From Deinococcales bacterium (lineage in GTDB: Bacteria; Deinococcota; Deinococci; Deinococcales; JAAFIG01), in NCBI GenBank assembly GCA_025352125.1, contig JANXTZ010000018.1, forward strand, positions 1-64,000: a stretch of DNA of 64,000 bases, read 5' to 3'. This document shows, piece after piece, positions 53,943 through 63,977 of the stretch. The position numbers and the translations under genes were made by a program. The notes below the pieces were generated by a model. That model was not told the origin of the DNA. It saw nothing but the letters and a program-made list of their open reading frames with translations, and ran no database searches. How positions within the stretch are numbered: position 1 is the stretch's first letter; the number at the start of each line of letters is the position of its first letter.

Positions 53943-55928
53943 TTAAATCGTATCGCTTGGCATTTCTGCAATGATTTTCATGGTTTGCACGCTGACTGTA
54001 CAAACGCGTTTTAACAAATCTATAACGTGGTCTTTGTAATCCCGAAAGCGGTAAGTGTTAAACCGTTCTTTGATGGTTGGGTCTTTGGGCGTGCTTTCTT
54101 TGTAACGCTCGAGAATCCATTCCAGGGCGCTGCGGTTGCCCAGTTTGTAGCCCCAAGCTTCGGGCGGAATGCCGCGCAGTGTGGTCAAACCGTCGAGCAC
54201 AATTTCGTTTGTGTCTTTGTCGGCTCGGAGTTTGGCTTTGAGCAGCCGTTCCAGCGCCTCTTCGTTTTCCGTGTCCAGTTTTTCGGTGATAACCTCGAGC
54301 TTGTAGGGTTTGGCAGTTTCAAAGTCCAGGTGCAGCGTTAAAAGTTTTTTGCCCCAGTCTGCCCAAGTCTTAAAATTGTCGTAGTACGGAATCCGAGGGA
54401 ATTCTTGACGCAAGTTGAGCGCGTACTTTTCGCGGTACGCCGGGTGGTGCAGCACCGCGTAAACGTAATGAAAAATTTGTTCTTGAGAAATGGTTTTGTT
54501 TTTGTAATGTTCCCGAAAAGCGTTCAGTGCAAAGTTAGTGATATTCTCGAGGCGGTTGCCATTGTCATAACGGTAAAGCGGTAAGCATTGCGAGTCACCG
54601 TTAAAGTGCAGGTCAACAAGATATTTGGATGCCAAAGCGCTAAAAGGTTTATCGGACACATCAAAGGCGATCAGAAGATTTTCAGAATTCAAGTTTGATC
54701 CAAACATTTCAGTATGATTTGAAGTCAAACGATCTGATAAAGATTTATTCCCGTAAAATCGTGTCAAACAATAGGGACGCTCGAGATAAGGAACGATTTG
54801 GCTTCTCGAGTATTTTAGTTTTTGCCATTTTAAGAGATTCGCTTTTAGTCCCGAACTCCATTTGATAGACAAGTCCAAAAGTGCGTCAATCGCATTTTCG
54901 CGCTCGGATTTGGTTTGTGATTTTATGCTGTCTATAACGTGCAAAACTTTGTTTTGATCATTGTTAAAAGTGTCGATAAAGTAACGCATTTTCTTTTCTA
55001 AAATACCCAAATCTAAATCGAAAACCCACTCGTCACGGTTTGTAGAAACTCCAAGCGAGTACAGTTTAAAAATCGCATTTTGATCAACAGCACGGTCAGA
55101 ATTTTTTGCTTCATCTGTTGCAACTGGAATAAAATCACTCCAATCGTTTTCGGTTTGCCCTAACCAGTGATATTTCGCATCTGGACGAATCTGTTCAAAC
55201 TCGATATTTTCAAACTTAATGCTCCGCAACCAATCTAATTTCTCGAGACTCGTTTCCATCTCCTCACGGCGCACGTACTCGATTACCGCCGCCGATTTCT
55301 TGCTGGGTTTACGAACCAAAAACGCGATGGCAACACCCGTCTGAATGCCAAAAACATTGTTTTTTGTTCCCGATAATTTCGGGTTGGCGCGAACATCACC
55401 GCCCAAATCCACCAGGTAAATATGACTGAATTCTTCGGCGGCAATTTTACGAAAACCGTCGAAGGTTTTAGAGTCAATAAAACTTCGGTTCATGACAAAC
55501 GCAATAATGCCGTTGTCTTGCAACCGGTCTGTTGCCCAACGCACGAACCTCGAGTACATGTCATACGCTTTGGTTTTTTGAGCGGTACTGGCGGCAATAT
55601 AAGTTTCTTTAATGCGCTTATCAACTATTTCGTACTCACGGTTTTTGTTGTTGTCGTTCTCGTTTTGTTGATTCGCACGGTACGGCGGGTTGCCAATCAC
55701 CACATGAATGGCGCGTTTGTTCTGCCTTTGAATCCGCTCGAGGTTCTCTTCGGTTAAACTGGTAAAAAGGTCGCCCTGAGCGTCTTTAATGCCAAAACCA
55801 GTGTTATCGAGGGTGTCTACCAAAACGATGTTCTGAAATTCTTTGTACGCACCCATTTTTTGGGCGTAAGTCGCTTCAATGTTCAGGTTGGCAATGTAAC
55901 AGCGATGTTTGGCGTGGTTGAGAATCAC
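53943..55928 (-). pseudogene. C-terminal part of a type ISP-like restriction-modification enzyme
   Basis: 661 codons that begin abruptly at the insertion element. The methyltransferase motif IV NPPY lies early (HVVIGNPPYRANQQNE), preceded by ATYAQKMGAYKEFQNIVLVDTLDN and followed by a long target-recognition region; this arrangement is that of the single-chain nuclease-helicase-methyltransferase enzymes (LlaGI/LlaBIII type, about 1550 residues). The nuclease, helicase and the AdoMet-binding motif I are absent. The apparent start codon lies in the IS inverted repeat. Restriction activity should be lost. Eight CTCGAG sites remain in the fragment. Confidence 0.75.
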
Positions 55929-56893
55929 ACGTCATAACCACACCCAGCGAACCAACCCCGCACCAACACGCTAGAAACCAACTCATGAACCAAACCAATC
56001 CCAACCAGCAACTCATCCACACGACGAGCCGCTAAAGATCGTAACTTCTGCTTCAACCACGAAAACAAACTCTCAATAGGATTGAAATCAGGACTGTACG
56101 CAGGCAAAAACACTAAACTACACCCAGCCTCAACAATCAAAGCTTTGACCTCAGCCCGTTTATGCGCCGCTAAATTATCCAAGACCACCACCTGACCTTG
56201 CTTCAGATTTGGCACGAGGACTTCTTGAACAAAAGCCACGAACACATCCCCACTCGTCCCACCAGCGATAACCATGTCCGCGATCACACCCTCGAGTGAA
56301 ATCGCCCCAATCAAGGTTTGCGTTTGACCTCGTTGCTTTGGTGCAATCCCATAAGCTCGTTGACCTCGAATCGCTCGAGCGTACAAGCGCGTGAAGGCTG
56401 TGTGCGTGCCTGTTTCGTCAACGAACACCAAATCTTTTGGCTTGAAAGCTCCGATCATCTCAAGCCAGATCAATCGAGCAAATTCGTCACGTTCACTTGG
56501 TTGAATTGTTTCTTGACCATGAACACGCACCTAACGGGCATGGTCGCTTTTTTTGATACTGATTTGCAGTCGTTTCAAAGCCCGTTGCATGGTTGGTATG
56601 CTGACTTCAACGCCAGTGGTTTTGTTCCAGGTTTGGCAATGTTCTTCGAGGGTTGCGTCGTTGTTGGCTTGAACTTGGGCGTGTAAGGTAGGGGCGTATT
56701 CGTCGCTGATTTTTCGTGAGTTTGGTGGTTTTTTGGTTGGTTTGAGGTTGTTCAAGTCGCGGTTTAGTTGTAAGAATCGGTAGACACTGGCGATGCTGAC
56801 GATGAAACGTCTTGCTGCTTGTTCGGGTGTGTTTTTGTCGTGTTTAACGGCTTGGACGATGCGGGTGCGTAGGTCGAGACTGATGGGATTCAT
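55925..56893 (-). pseudogene. IS630-family transposase, interrupted by an in-frame 39-bp insertion with a stop
   Basis: N-terminal part 56534-56893: helix-turn-helix (LDLRTRIVQAVKHDKNTPEQAARRF). C-terminal part: DDE residues in VFVDETGT, VVLDNLAAHK and PAYSPDFNPIESLFSW. Both parts are in one frame, separated by TAG at 56531-56533 in the inserted unit 56510-56548. Removing exactly 39 bp restores SIKK joined to TIQPSERDEF, the normal IS630 sequence at this position. The element is therefore probably immobile unless read-through occurs. Confidence 0.8.
56510..56548. mobile_element. 39-bp hairpin unit, third copy, inside the transposase gene
   Basis: Aligns without gaps to both units at 29898-29975. 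Stem GACCATG (56515-56521) with CATGGTC (56539-56545); loop holds CGCACCTAACGGG. It adds 13 codons and a TAG stop on the coding strand. No target duplication is obvious because the flank is a T run. Confidence 0.7.
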
Positions 56894-56921
56894 TCTTTAG
56901 TATACTTGATTCTCAACCAAC

Positions 56922-57455
56922 ATGAAAAGAGCGGTTACTGGTCAAAAATAGCTGTGGCGGCAACTTTTTGGCAGTCACCCATTCATTCCTAGCCACAATT
57001 TAGCGCTCGCTTGAGTTTTGCCTTGTCCTTCAAACAGAGCTTGTTCCCATCCGTTCAATCACTCGTCCGCACCGGGTTGACTCGGAATGACCCTAAAACC
57101 TCAAACAACCCGCGTTTAGATGTTTCACTTATTGATGATAAGAACCGACCTTGTCATACACCATGATGTCCGTCAGTGTGAGGATATTCCCTAAATTTGA
57201 TTGCCCGAGTAACTTGCGCAACGACGTTCGATAGCCACACCGCCACGGGTTGAGGTGTACCTTTCATGTCTGACTTCAGCGTCTGAGACAAAGATTGTGG
57301 CGATTGCTTTGGTGAAAATCAAGCAGATTGATGCACTTGTGTAGGTTTTTGCTTATAATTCGATTGGTTTCATGACCCTGCGCATATCGAGTATAAAACC
57401 TTCACCTGAAAATTCAACAATTCCAGCTACGGAATAAGGGGCAAAGGAGTCAGCC
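56922..57455. other. non-coding remnant right of the insertion sequence
   Basis: About 530 bp with no convincing gene in any frame and no CTCGAG. Short translated bits on the minus strand look like broken coding sequence with several stops. It is not recognisable as the lost part of the restriction-modification gene. The last 100 bp before 57456 should hold the promoter of the dehydrogenase; a GGGGCAAAGGAG ribosome site is seen at 57438-57449. Confidence 0.5.
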
Positions 57456-58562
57456 ATGAACTCGAGTCGTCTGCACTTACTTTGGATTGCTGGAATATTG
57501 CTCTCGCTGATCGTGAGTGTCAATGAGGCGAGAAGCCCTCAACTTCACGTCCCAGCAGGATTTTCAGTGCAGACCTACGCCAGCGGACTCAAGGGCGTTC
57601 GGTTGATGGCGCTCGCACCGAATGGTGATTTGTTCGTGAGCGAAACCAGAGCAGGACGGGTGCTTGTCCTGCCTGACCGCAACCACGATGGACGACCAGA
57701 TCGGGTGCTGACCTTCGCCGCTGGTTTGAATCGACCACACGGCTTGGCATTTCACGGCGGCTACCTGTACGTGGCAAACACCAATGCGGCGCTGCGTTTT
57801 GCCTATCAATCTGGTGATCTCAAAGCCCGCACTCGAGGTGTTCGACTGGTGAGCCTTCCAAGTGGTGGCGAGCACTTCACCCGCACTTTGGTCTTTGGTT
57901 CAGATGATTTGATGTACGTCTCGACTGGCTCGAGCTGCAATGTCTGTGAGGAATCGAACCCACAACGGGCTTCAGTCTGGGTTTATGACGCCAACGGGCA
58001 ACACGGGCGGCGCTTCGCGAGCGGATTGCGCAACGCTGTCGGCTTGACCTGGTTTCAGGGTCAGCTTTACGCCAGCGCCAACGGACGCGATTACATTGGC
58101 GATAACTTGCCCCCAGAGGCGTCGTACAAACTTAAATCTGGCGGCTTTTATGGCTGGCCATACTGCTATCCTCAAGCAAACGGTCTACAAGTTTTTGATG
58201 CGCGTTTTGGCAAGCAAAATCCAAAAATCTGCAATGCGGCTCAAAAGCCTTTTGCGACCATCACCGCCCATTCGGCTCCGCTCGGCTTGAGGTTTTACAC
58301 GGGTTCAAACTTTCCGGCGTCCTATCAAGGGATGCTGTTTGTGGCGCTGCACGGTTCCATGAACCGCTCGAGCAAATCGGGTTACAAAGTCATCGCGCTC
58401 AACCCTAAGACTGGACAAAGCCAGGATTTTCTGAAGGGCTTTCTGGCTGGTCAAACGACCCTGGGACGACCCGTGGATGTGATCGTGAGCGCCGACAGCG
58501 CACTTCTGGTCAGCGACGATTTCAATGGCGCGATCTATCGCATCAGCCACACCAAAAATTGA
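57456..58562 (+). CDS. secreted PQQ-type sugar/sorbosone dehydrogenase-like beta-propeller
   Basis: A 368-residue protein with an N-terminal signal segment (LLWIAGILLSLIVSVNEA). FSVQTYASGLKGVRLMALAPNGDLFVSE, GLNRPHGLAFHGGYLYVAN, GLRNAVGLTW and GFYGWPYCYP are typical of the glucose/sorbosone dehydrogenase six-bladed propeller family that uses PQQ. It probably oxidises sugars outside the cytoplasm. Four Cys in the middle could form disulphides. Convergent with the hydrolase gene, 14 bp apart. Confidence 0.85.
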   Translation: MNSSRLHLLWIAGILLSLIVSVNEARSPQLHVPAGFSVQTYASGLKGVRLMALAPNGDLFVSETRAGRVLVLPDRNHDGRPDRVLTFAAGLNRPHGLAFHGGYLYVANTNAALRFAYQSGDLKARTRGVRLVSLPSGGEHFTRTLVFGSDDLMYVSTGSSCNVCEESNPQRASVWVYDANGQHGRRFASGLRNAVGLTWFQGQLYASANGRDYIGDNLPPEASYKLKSGGFYGWPYCYPQANGLQVFDARFGKQNPKICNAAQKPFATITAHSAPLGLRFYTGSNFPASYQGMLFVALHGSMNRSSKSGYKVIALNPKTGQSQDFLKGFLAGQTTLGRPVDVIVSADSALLVSDDFNGAIYRISHTKN

Positions 58563-58576
58563 GACCGTGAACCCAC

Positions 58577-59509
58577 TCAGTGCAGATTGGTCTTCAAAAA
58601 AGCCGTTGCTCTCGAGATCAACAACGCGTCAGATACCCCTTGAAAGGTATGTTCAGCTTTGGCGTAGGTGTAACACGAGACTTGCTTGCCAAGCGCTTTG
58701 AGCTTCTGGCACAACTCGAGCGACCAGGCAAGCGGCACTTGGGTGTCGTGCCCACCGTGGTGGATGCTGACGGCTGCCTGAATGCGATCCAGAAAACCGC
58801 TGGGTGAAATCTGGGCGAACAGCGCCGGCGCGGCTTTGAGTTCCGCCAGACCTCGAGTTCCACCCGACAAAACCGTCGAGATGCGCTGAAAGTTCCGTTG
58901 TTCATCGCCGCTCATCGCACCGTAAAGCACGGCAGCCCGAATGCCAGGGTCTACGGTGATGACCCGCAGGACAATCCCGCCACCCATGCTGTGCCCAAAA
59001 AGTCCAATCAATTTCGGATTGGCTCGCTCGAGAGCGCCAGGTTGACCGGCATGGGCGCGAAGGCTGGCGATCAAATTCAGAACATCCAGCGCGTAACCCA
59101 CCCGAAACAAGGGGTCAGGTTTGCCCTGTGACCGCCCATGACCGCGCAGGTTGGGGTGAAGCACCACAAATCCCGCTCGAGCCAGGGCATCGGCGTAATG
59201 GGTGGTGTAGGGCAGTGTACGGTAGGTGTTCGGGTTGACGTAACCGTGAATCACGATCACCATCGGGTGCAAACCCTTGGTGTTAGGCACATCCATAAAC
59301 CCGTACTGTTTTAAGCCCTCGCTGTTCCAGTGCACCAGTGAGCGTGTAAAACTTCGGTTTTGTTCGAGCACTCGCTCGATGACCAATGTGCCACCTTCGT
59401 AGGAACGACTCGAGAGTGCCTTGATGCTGAGATCACCTTGGGTTTGAGCGCTGACCAGGCCAAGGACCAAAATCAGCATGACCAGAAAGTGCGGGACGGG
59501 TTTCATCAC
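58577..59509 (-). CDS. secreted alpha/beta hydrolase
   Basis: A 310-residue protein. A signal peptide (FLVMLILVLGLVSA) precedes an alpha/beta hydrolase of the prolyl-oligopeptidase-like group: oxyanion HGYVNP, nucleophile Ser174 in GHSMGGG, Asp255 in HGGHDTQVP and His287 in KAEHTFQG. It likely cleaves esters or peptides in the periplasm. Start at 59509 or the next ATG at 59506. Confidence 0.85.
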   Translation of the reverse strand: MMKPVPHFLVMLILVLGLVSAQTQGDLSIKALSSRSYEGGTLVIERVLEQNRSFTRSLVHWNSEGLKQYGFMDVPNTKGLHPMVIVIHGYVNPNTYRTLPYTTHYADALARAGFVVLHPNLRGHGRSQGKPDPLFRVGYALDVLNLIASLRAHAGQPGALERANPKLIGLFGHSMGGGIVLRVITVDPGIRAAVLYGAMSGDEQRNFQRISTVLSGGTRGLAELKAAPALFAQISPSGFLDRIQAAVSIHHGGHDTQVPLAWSLELCQKLKALGKQVSCYTYAKAEHTFQGVSDALLISRATAFLKTNLH

Positions 59510-59878
59510 ATAAGTCTAGCGCTTTAGAGATAGGATGACGCACTAAAAACATCTACAAATCGGGTGGGTTGTCAAGAGGCATATTGCAATTTGTGGCATG
59601 GTGATGACCATAATGGTAAATCGTACGTACTACACGGCTGCCGGCAGCTCTTATTTGGGCATGGTGGTAAAGGCTGGTTCTGGATTGATTATGGCAAGCT
59701 TCATCTTGGTTTGATGGTGTCAACGTGAAGGTATCTCAGATTCTTCATTAGGGCTTCATGTCCACTCCACCCGTTTGATGTCTGCTCTGCACGTGGACAA
59801 TCGCTTTTTAGCATGAAGTTCGCGCTTGAAAGCAACCATCAAAACTACGATTCAGGTTCAGGAATTTGAGGAGTGCCA
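59510..59878. other. intergenic region without a recognisable gene
   Basis: 369 bp between divergent genes. No CTCGAG, no convincing frame. Small palindromes such as GTACGTAC (59622 area) and GCTGCCGGCAGC (59638-59649) are seen; the second could be a regulator site or hairpin. It should contain promoters in both directions. Confidence 0.5.
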
Positions 59879-59974
59879 TGTCAGATCATGAAGTTTTTAA
59901 AATCCACCTTGTGAGCGACAGTACGATTGCGAAGTTCACGCTCGAGACACAGAAGTTTGCCCTTGAACGCTGAA
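59879..59974 (+). CDS. 31-residue small ORF overlapping the GH63-like gene
   Basis: ATG at 59879 follows a strong TTGAGGAGTGCC ribosome site, better than any before the glycosidase. It encodes a polar peptide (MSDHEVFKIHLVSDSTIAKF, then eleven residues ending LER) and stops at 59972-59974, 12 nt into the glycosidase frame. It may serve as a translational coupler for the TTG-started glycosidase, or be the true N-terminus if a frameshift exists. Confidence 0.45.
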
Positions 59975-62563
59975 ATTGCGCGGCTTGACCGTGATCGCCT
60001 CGGCACTGAATCTTGGAAACAATGGGGTTCATACCTTGCCGAACGCGCTTGGGGCACGGTGCGCGAGGATTACAGCGATTCGGGACAACCCTGGCAGAAC
60101 TTCACCCACGATCAGGCTCGAGTCAGGGTGTACCGTTGGAACGAGGACGGTCTTCTGGGCATCAGCGATGACCACGGGCGTTTGTGCCTTGCGCTGGCGG
60201 TCTGGAACGGACACGACCCCATTCTTAAGGAACGACTGTTTGGTCTGGGCGGCACGGAGGGCAACCACGGCGAGGATGTCAAGGAGTATTACGCTTACCT
60301 CGAGAACACCCCGACCCACTCGTACATGAAAGCCTTGTACAAATATCCGCAACTCGAGTTTCCCTATGCCAGGTTGCTGGAGGAAAACCAAAAACGCTCT
60401 AAACAGCAGCCTGAGTTTGAACTGATGGACACGGGTGTGTTTGATGAAGGTCGGTACTGGGATGTCGAAGTTGAATACGCCAAAAACACCCCTGATGATG
60501 TTTTGATGCGGATTACGGTACACAATCGCGGTTCAGAGGTCTGCGAGATTCATGTCCTGCCTGCCCTGTGGTTTCGCAACACCTGGTCTTGGGGCAACAA
60601 ACCCGAGCATCACAGCATCAAACTCGAGGCTGAAGACGTTTTGAGGGCAGAGCATCCTCAACTCGGCTCGAGATTTTTGCATTTTGAATCCGCCGCAAAT
60701 GCCCTGTTCTGCGAGAACGAAACCAATTTGCAAAAACTGTACAACGTGCCAAACGCCTCGAGCACCGCCAAGGACGGTATCAACGATTTTGTGGTGCATG
60801 GAAACCTTGCGGCGGTGGATTCAATTCAAGGCTCGAAGGCGGCACTTCATCACAAATTATCGGTTGCGCCTGGCGAATCGCAAACCGTGCGGGTGCGCCT
60901 GAGCAACACAAAACTCGAGCAAGCATTTGAAGACTTTGAAGCGGTTTTTACAAAACGTCAACTCGAGTGCGACCAATTTTATGCCGAGTTGCAACTGGCT
61001 TCAAACTCGAGCGACGAGAAATTGGTGCAGCGTCAAGCCTTCGCGGGGATGCTCTGGAGCAAACAGTATTACCGTTACGACGTGCGCCGCTGGCTGAGAG
61101 GCGATCCCGCCCAACCCACGCCACCCCAATCGCGTCAGAGTGGTCGCAATGCCCAGTGGAATACCTTCAACAGCAACGATATCATTTCGATGCCGGACAC
61201 CTGGGAGTACCCCTGGTTTGCCAGTTGGGATTTGGCGTTTCACACCCTGCCCCTGGCGATGCTCGACCCCGAATTTGCCAAGGCGCAATTGATTCTCTTG
61301 ACCCACGAGTGGTTTCAACACCCGAACGGGCAACTTCCCGCCTACGAGTGGAATTTTTCCGATGTCAACCCGCCCGTTCACGCCTGGGCGACCTGGCGCG
61401 TCTACCAGATCGAACGCCAAACCACGGGGCGCAGTGATCGCGGTTTTCTGGAGCGGGTGTTTCACAAGTTGCTGTTTAATTTCAACTGGTGGGTCAATCG
61501 CAAAGACATTGAGGGTCACAACGTTTTTCAGGGCGGCTTTCTGGGACTTGACAATATTTCGGTTTTTGACCGCAGTCATGCGCTGCCAGGCAAGGGCAAA
61601 CTCGAACAGTCCGACGGAACAGCCTGGATGGGCATGTACTGCCTGAACATGCTCCAAATCGCCCTCGAATTGGCACTGGAAAATCCAGTCTACGAGGACA
61701 TTGCCACCAAATTCTTCGAGCATTTTTTGTACATTGCCTTGGCACTCGAGAATGCAGGCATGTGGGATGAGATTGATGGTTTTTACTACGATGCCCTGCG
61801 CCTGCCAGACGGTTCGCAGAATCGTCTCGAAGTGCGGTCGATGGTGGGTTTGATGCCACTGGTGGCGGTCATGACCCTTGAAGCAAACACCCTGCAACGC
61901 TTGCCCGTCTTCAAAGCCCGCATGGACTGGTTTCTCGAGCATCGCCCAGAATTGGCGAACCTGGTCTCGCATTGGAATCAACCAGGGCATGACGAACGAA
62001 GCTTGTTGTCCTTGGTGAGAACCCACCGCATGACTGCCCTGCTCGAGAAGATGCTCGACGAACAAGAATTTTTATCCCCTCACGGCATTCGTTCGCTCTC
62101 GAAATTTCACCTCGCGCATCCGTTTGAAATGAGCATGGACTCGCAAAATTTCCGCGTGGATTACGAACCCGCCGAATCCAGCACCGGCATGTTTGGCGGC
62201 AATTCAAACTGGCGCGGACCAATCTGGTTTCCGATCAATTTCTTGTTGATCGAGGCACTCGGGCAATTTCACAGGTATTACAACGACGGTTATAAACTCG
62301 AGTGCCCGACGGGTTCTGGGATTCAACTTGATCTCAAAGCAGTATCTGTAGAACTCTCAAACCGACTCTCGGGTTTGTTTGTGCGTGATGCCAACGATTT
62401 ACGCGCCGTCTTTGGAACCCGTCAGATCATGCAGCAAGACGCGAACTGGCGAGACCTAATCCCGTTCCACGAATACTTTCACGGCGAGACGGGCGCGGGG
62501 CTTGGCGCATCGCATCAGACGGGTTGGACTGGATTGATTGCGGCATTGCTGCAAAAATCCTGA
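59963..62563 (+). CDS. GH63-like glucosidase (MGH1-type glycoside hydrolase)
   Basis: About 866 residues from the TTG at 59963 ([13 protein letters not shown]); TTG at 59927 or 59957 are alternatives. Matches the large bacterial family with an (alpha/alpha)6 catalytic domain: [33 protein letters not shown] with the acidic residue, [28 protein letters not shown] and [21 protein letters not shown] with the catalytic acid/base region. Probably cytoplasmic, acting on glucosides such as glucosylglycerate-type compounds; the substrate is unproven. No signal peptide. Confidence 0.85.
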   Translation: MNAEIARLDRDRLGTESWKQWGSYLAERAWGTVREDYSDSGQPWQNFTHDQARVRVYRWNEDGLLGISDDHGRLCLALAVWNGHDPILKERLFGLGGTEGNHGEDVKEYYAYLENTPTHSYMKALYKYPQLEFPYARLLEENQKRSKQQPEFELMDTGVFDEGRYWDVEVEYAKNTPDDVLMRITVHNRGSEVCEIHVLPALWFRNTWSWGNKPEHHSIKLEAEDVLRAEHPQLGSRFLHFESAANALFCENETNLQKLYNVPNASSTAKDGINDFVVHGNLAAVDSIQGSKAALHHKLSVAPGESQTVRVRLSNTKLEQAFEDFEAVFTKRQLECDQFYAELQLASNSSDEKLVQRQAFAGMLWSKQYYRYDVRRWLRGDPAQPTPPQSRQSGRNAQWNTFNSNDIISMPDTWEYPWFASWDLAFHTLPLAMLDPEFAKAQLILLTHEWFQHPNGQLPAYEWNFSDVNPPVHAWATWRVYQIERQTTGRSDRGFLERVFHKLLFNFNWWVNRKDIEGHNVFQGGFLGLDNISVFDRSHALPGKGKLEQSDGTAWMGMYCLNMLQIALELALENPVYEDIATKFFEHFLYIALALENAGMWDEIDGFYYDALRLPDGSQNRLEVRSMVGLMPLVAVMTLEANTLQRLPVFKARMDWFLEHRPELANLVSHWNQPGHDERSLLSLVRTHRMTALLEKMLDEQEFLSPHGIRSLSKFHLAHPFEMSMDSQNFRVDYEPAESSTGMFGGNSNWRGPIWFPINFLLIEALGQFHRYYNDGYKLECPTGSGIQLDLKAVSVELSNRLSGLFVRDANDLRAVFGTRQIMQQDANWRDLIPFHEYFHGETGAGLGASHQTGWTGLIAALLQKS

Positions 62564-62636
62564 AACTCGAGCTACCATCTTTACCCCAAGTTGGACGTAT
62601 AACTTGCTCCAGGAACGAAATTGAAAGGAAAAAAAC

Positions 62637-63419
62637 ATGACCTTAAAACTCGAAGGAAAAACCGCCATCGTGACCGGCGGCTCAGGTGGTCTAGGCTCAT
62701 CATTTTCACTGGCACTCGCGGCGGCAGGCGCTAACGTCGGCGTGGCATTCATCGGCAATCCCGCCCCTGCCAAGGCGCTGGTCGCCCAAATTCAGGCACT
62801 CGGCGTGAAATCAATTGCGCTCGAGGCGGACATTACCGATCCAGCCGCCGTCAAAGCCATGTTCAATCAAGCCGACACTGAACTTGGGATTGTTGATATT
62901 CTGGTCAACAACGCTGGCATTGATGGCGTTCGCGCTCGAGCTTGGGAGGTGGACGCCGCCAAGTGGCGCAAGACGCTCGAGGTGAATTTGTTTGGGGCAT
63001 TTCACTGTGCCCAGGAAGCCCTCTTGAGAATGGTGGTACGGCGGTCCGGGGTGGTCATCAACATCACCAGCGTTCATGAGGTCATTCCTTGGGGCGGTTA
63101 CAGCGCCTACACAGCCTCCAAAGCGGGTTTGGGCATGTTAACCAAAACCTTGGCGCAGGAGGCTGCCGAGTTTGGTGTCCGTGTACTGGCTTTGGCACCG
63201 GGCGCGATTCAAACCCCGATCAACCAATCGGTTTGGAGCGACCCGAACGGACTGGCGGATTTGAACAAAAAAATCCCGATGGGGCGCATGGGACAACCCG
63301 ATGAAATCGCCAAAATCCTGGTGAATCTCGCCAGCGACGACTCGAGTTATCTGACGGGCACAACCGTGTTTGTGGATGGCGGCATGACCTTGTACAGCGA
63401 CTTCTCGCACGGTGGTTGA
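62637..63419 (+). CDS. SDR-family oxidoreductase (glucose 1-dehydrogenase-like)
   Basis: A 260-residue classical SDR: TGGSGGLGSSF cofactor loop, NNAGIDG, Ser in NITSVHE, Tyr-x-x-x-Lys in YSAYTASKAG, and LTGTTVFVDGGMTLY at the end. AAAGGA precedes the start. Close in pattern to glucose 1-dehydrogenases, but substrate cannot be fixed by sequence. It follows the glycosidase after 73 bp and may share its transcript, so it could oxidise the released sugar. Confidence 0.87.
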   Translation: MTLKLEGKTAIVTGGSGGLGSSFSLALAAAGANVGVAFIGNPAPAKALVAQIQALGVKSIALEADITDPAAVKAMFNQADTELGIVDILVNNAGIDGVRARAWEVDAAKWRKTLEVNLFGAFHCAQEALLRMVVRRSGVVINITSVHEVIPWGGYSAYTASKAGLGMLTKTLAQEAAEFGVRVLALAPGAIQTPINQSVWSDPNGLADLNKKIPMGRMGQPDEIAKILVNLASDDSSYLTGTTVFVDGGMTLYSDFSHGG

Positions 63420-63512
63420 AACCTCAACGCTTCATCTTCACTCCATGCCAGTCACGCAAGATGATCCAGGCACGAGGGAATGCAAACCAATCGAGACCAC
63501 CAGGAGGAAGTT

Positions 63513-63830
63513 ATGAGATTGAATTCGACATTGCTCGGCATGACATTGGCACTCGGCATCATTGGCGCAACATTTGCCCAAACCACCCCAACCACTCCAC
63601 CAGCCGCACCCGCGGCTCAAGCCCCAGCGCTCAGTTGCGCCGTGACCGCACTCAACGTCAGCACGGTAACGCTCGCCGACTTGCAAAAGAATCCGGGGAT
63701 CAACGCCAAGCTGGCGGCGACCATTGTGAAGGCGCAACCGTTCAAAGACGAGAAGGATTTGATCAAACGCGTCAAAGGCATTGGCAATAAAAACATCATC
63801 AAGTTCCGCCCTTGCTTTTTATACAAATAA
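63513..63830 (+). CDS. secreted ComEA-like helix-hairpin-helix protein
   Basis: A 105-residue protein from the ATG at 63513 with AGGAGG directly upstream. Signal peptide (LLGMTLALGIIGATFAQ), a Pro/Ala/Thr spacer, then LNVSTVTLADLQKNPGINAKLAATIVKAQPFKDEKDLIKRVKGIGNKNI, a double helix-hairpin-helix as in the DNA-binding domain of ComEA. It may bind DNA outside the cytoplasm, for instance in natural transformation; other competence genes are not in the window. Confidence 0.75.
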   Translation: MRLNSTLLGMTLALGIIGATFAQTTPTTPPAAPAAQAPALSCAVTALNVSTVTLADLQKNPGINAKLAATIVKAQPFKDEKDLIKRVKGIGNKNIIKFRPCFLYK

Positions 63831-63977
63831 TTCTTTCTACCTCCGTATCCCAACGCGAAGCAGAGCGCTGTGAGGATATTTTCTTGGGATGTTCGACATT
63901 GCGTTCCAGCTCTTCGTGCACACTCTACTTGCCATATATAAATCGTTAATGGCGTGAACAAATGATCGGAGCGCAAC

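Larger units (their letters stand above)
55915..56921. mobile_element. IS630-type insertion sequence
   Basis: The ends carry the inverted repeat TGGTTGAGAATCA (left near 55916-55928, complement near 56909-56921). Between them lies a single DDE transposase frame on the minus strand interrupted by a 39-bp hairpin unit. Size of about 1 kb is typical. Exact ends and the TA target duplication could not be settled. It truncates the restriction-modification gene. Confidence 0.7.
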
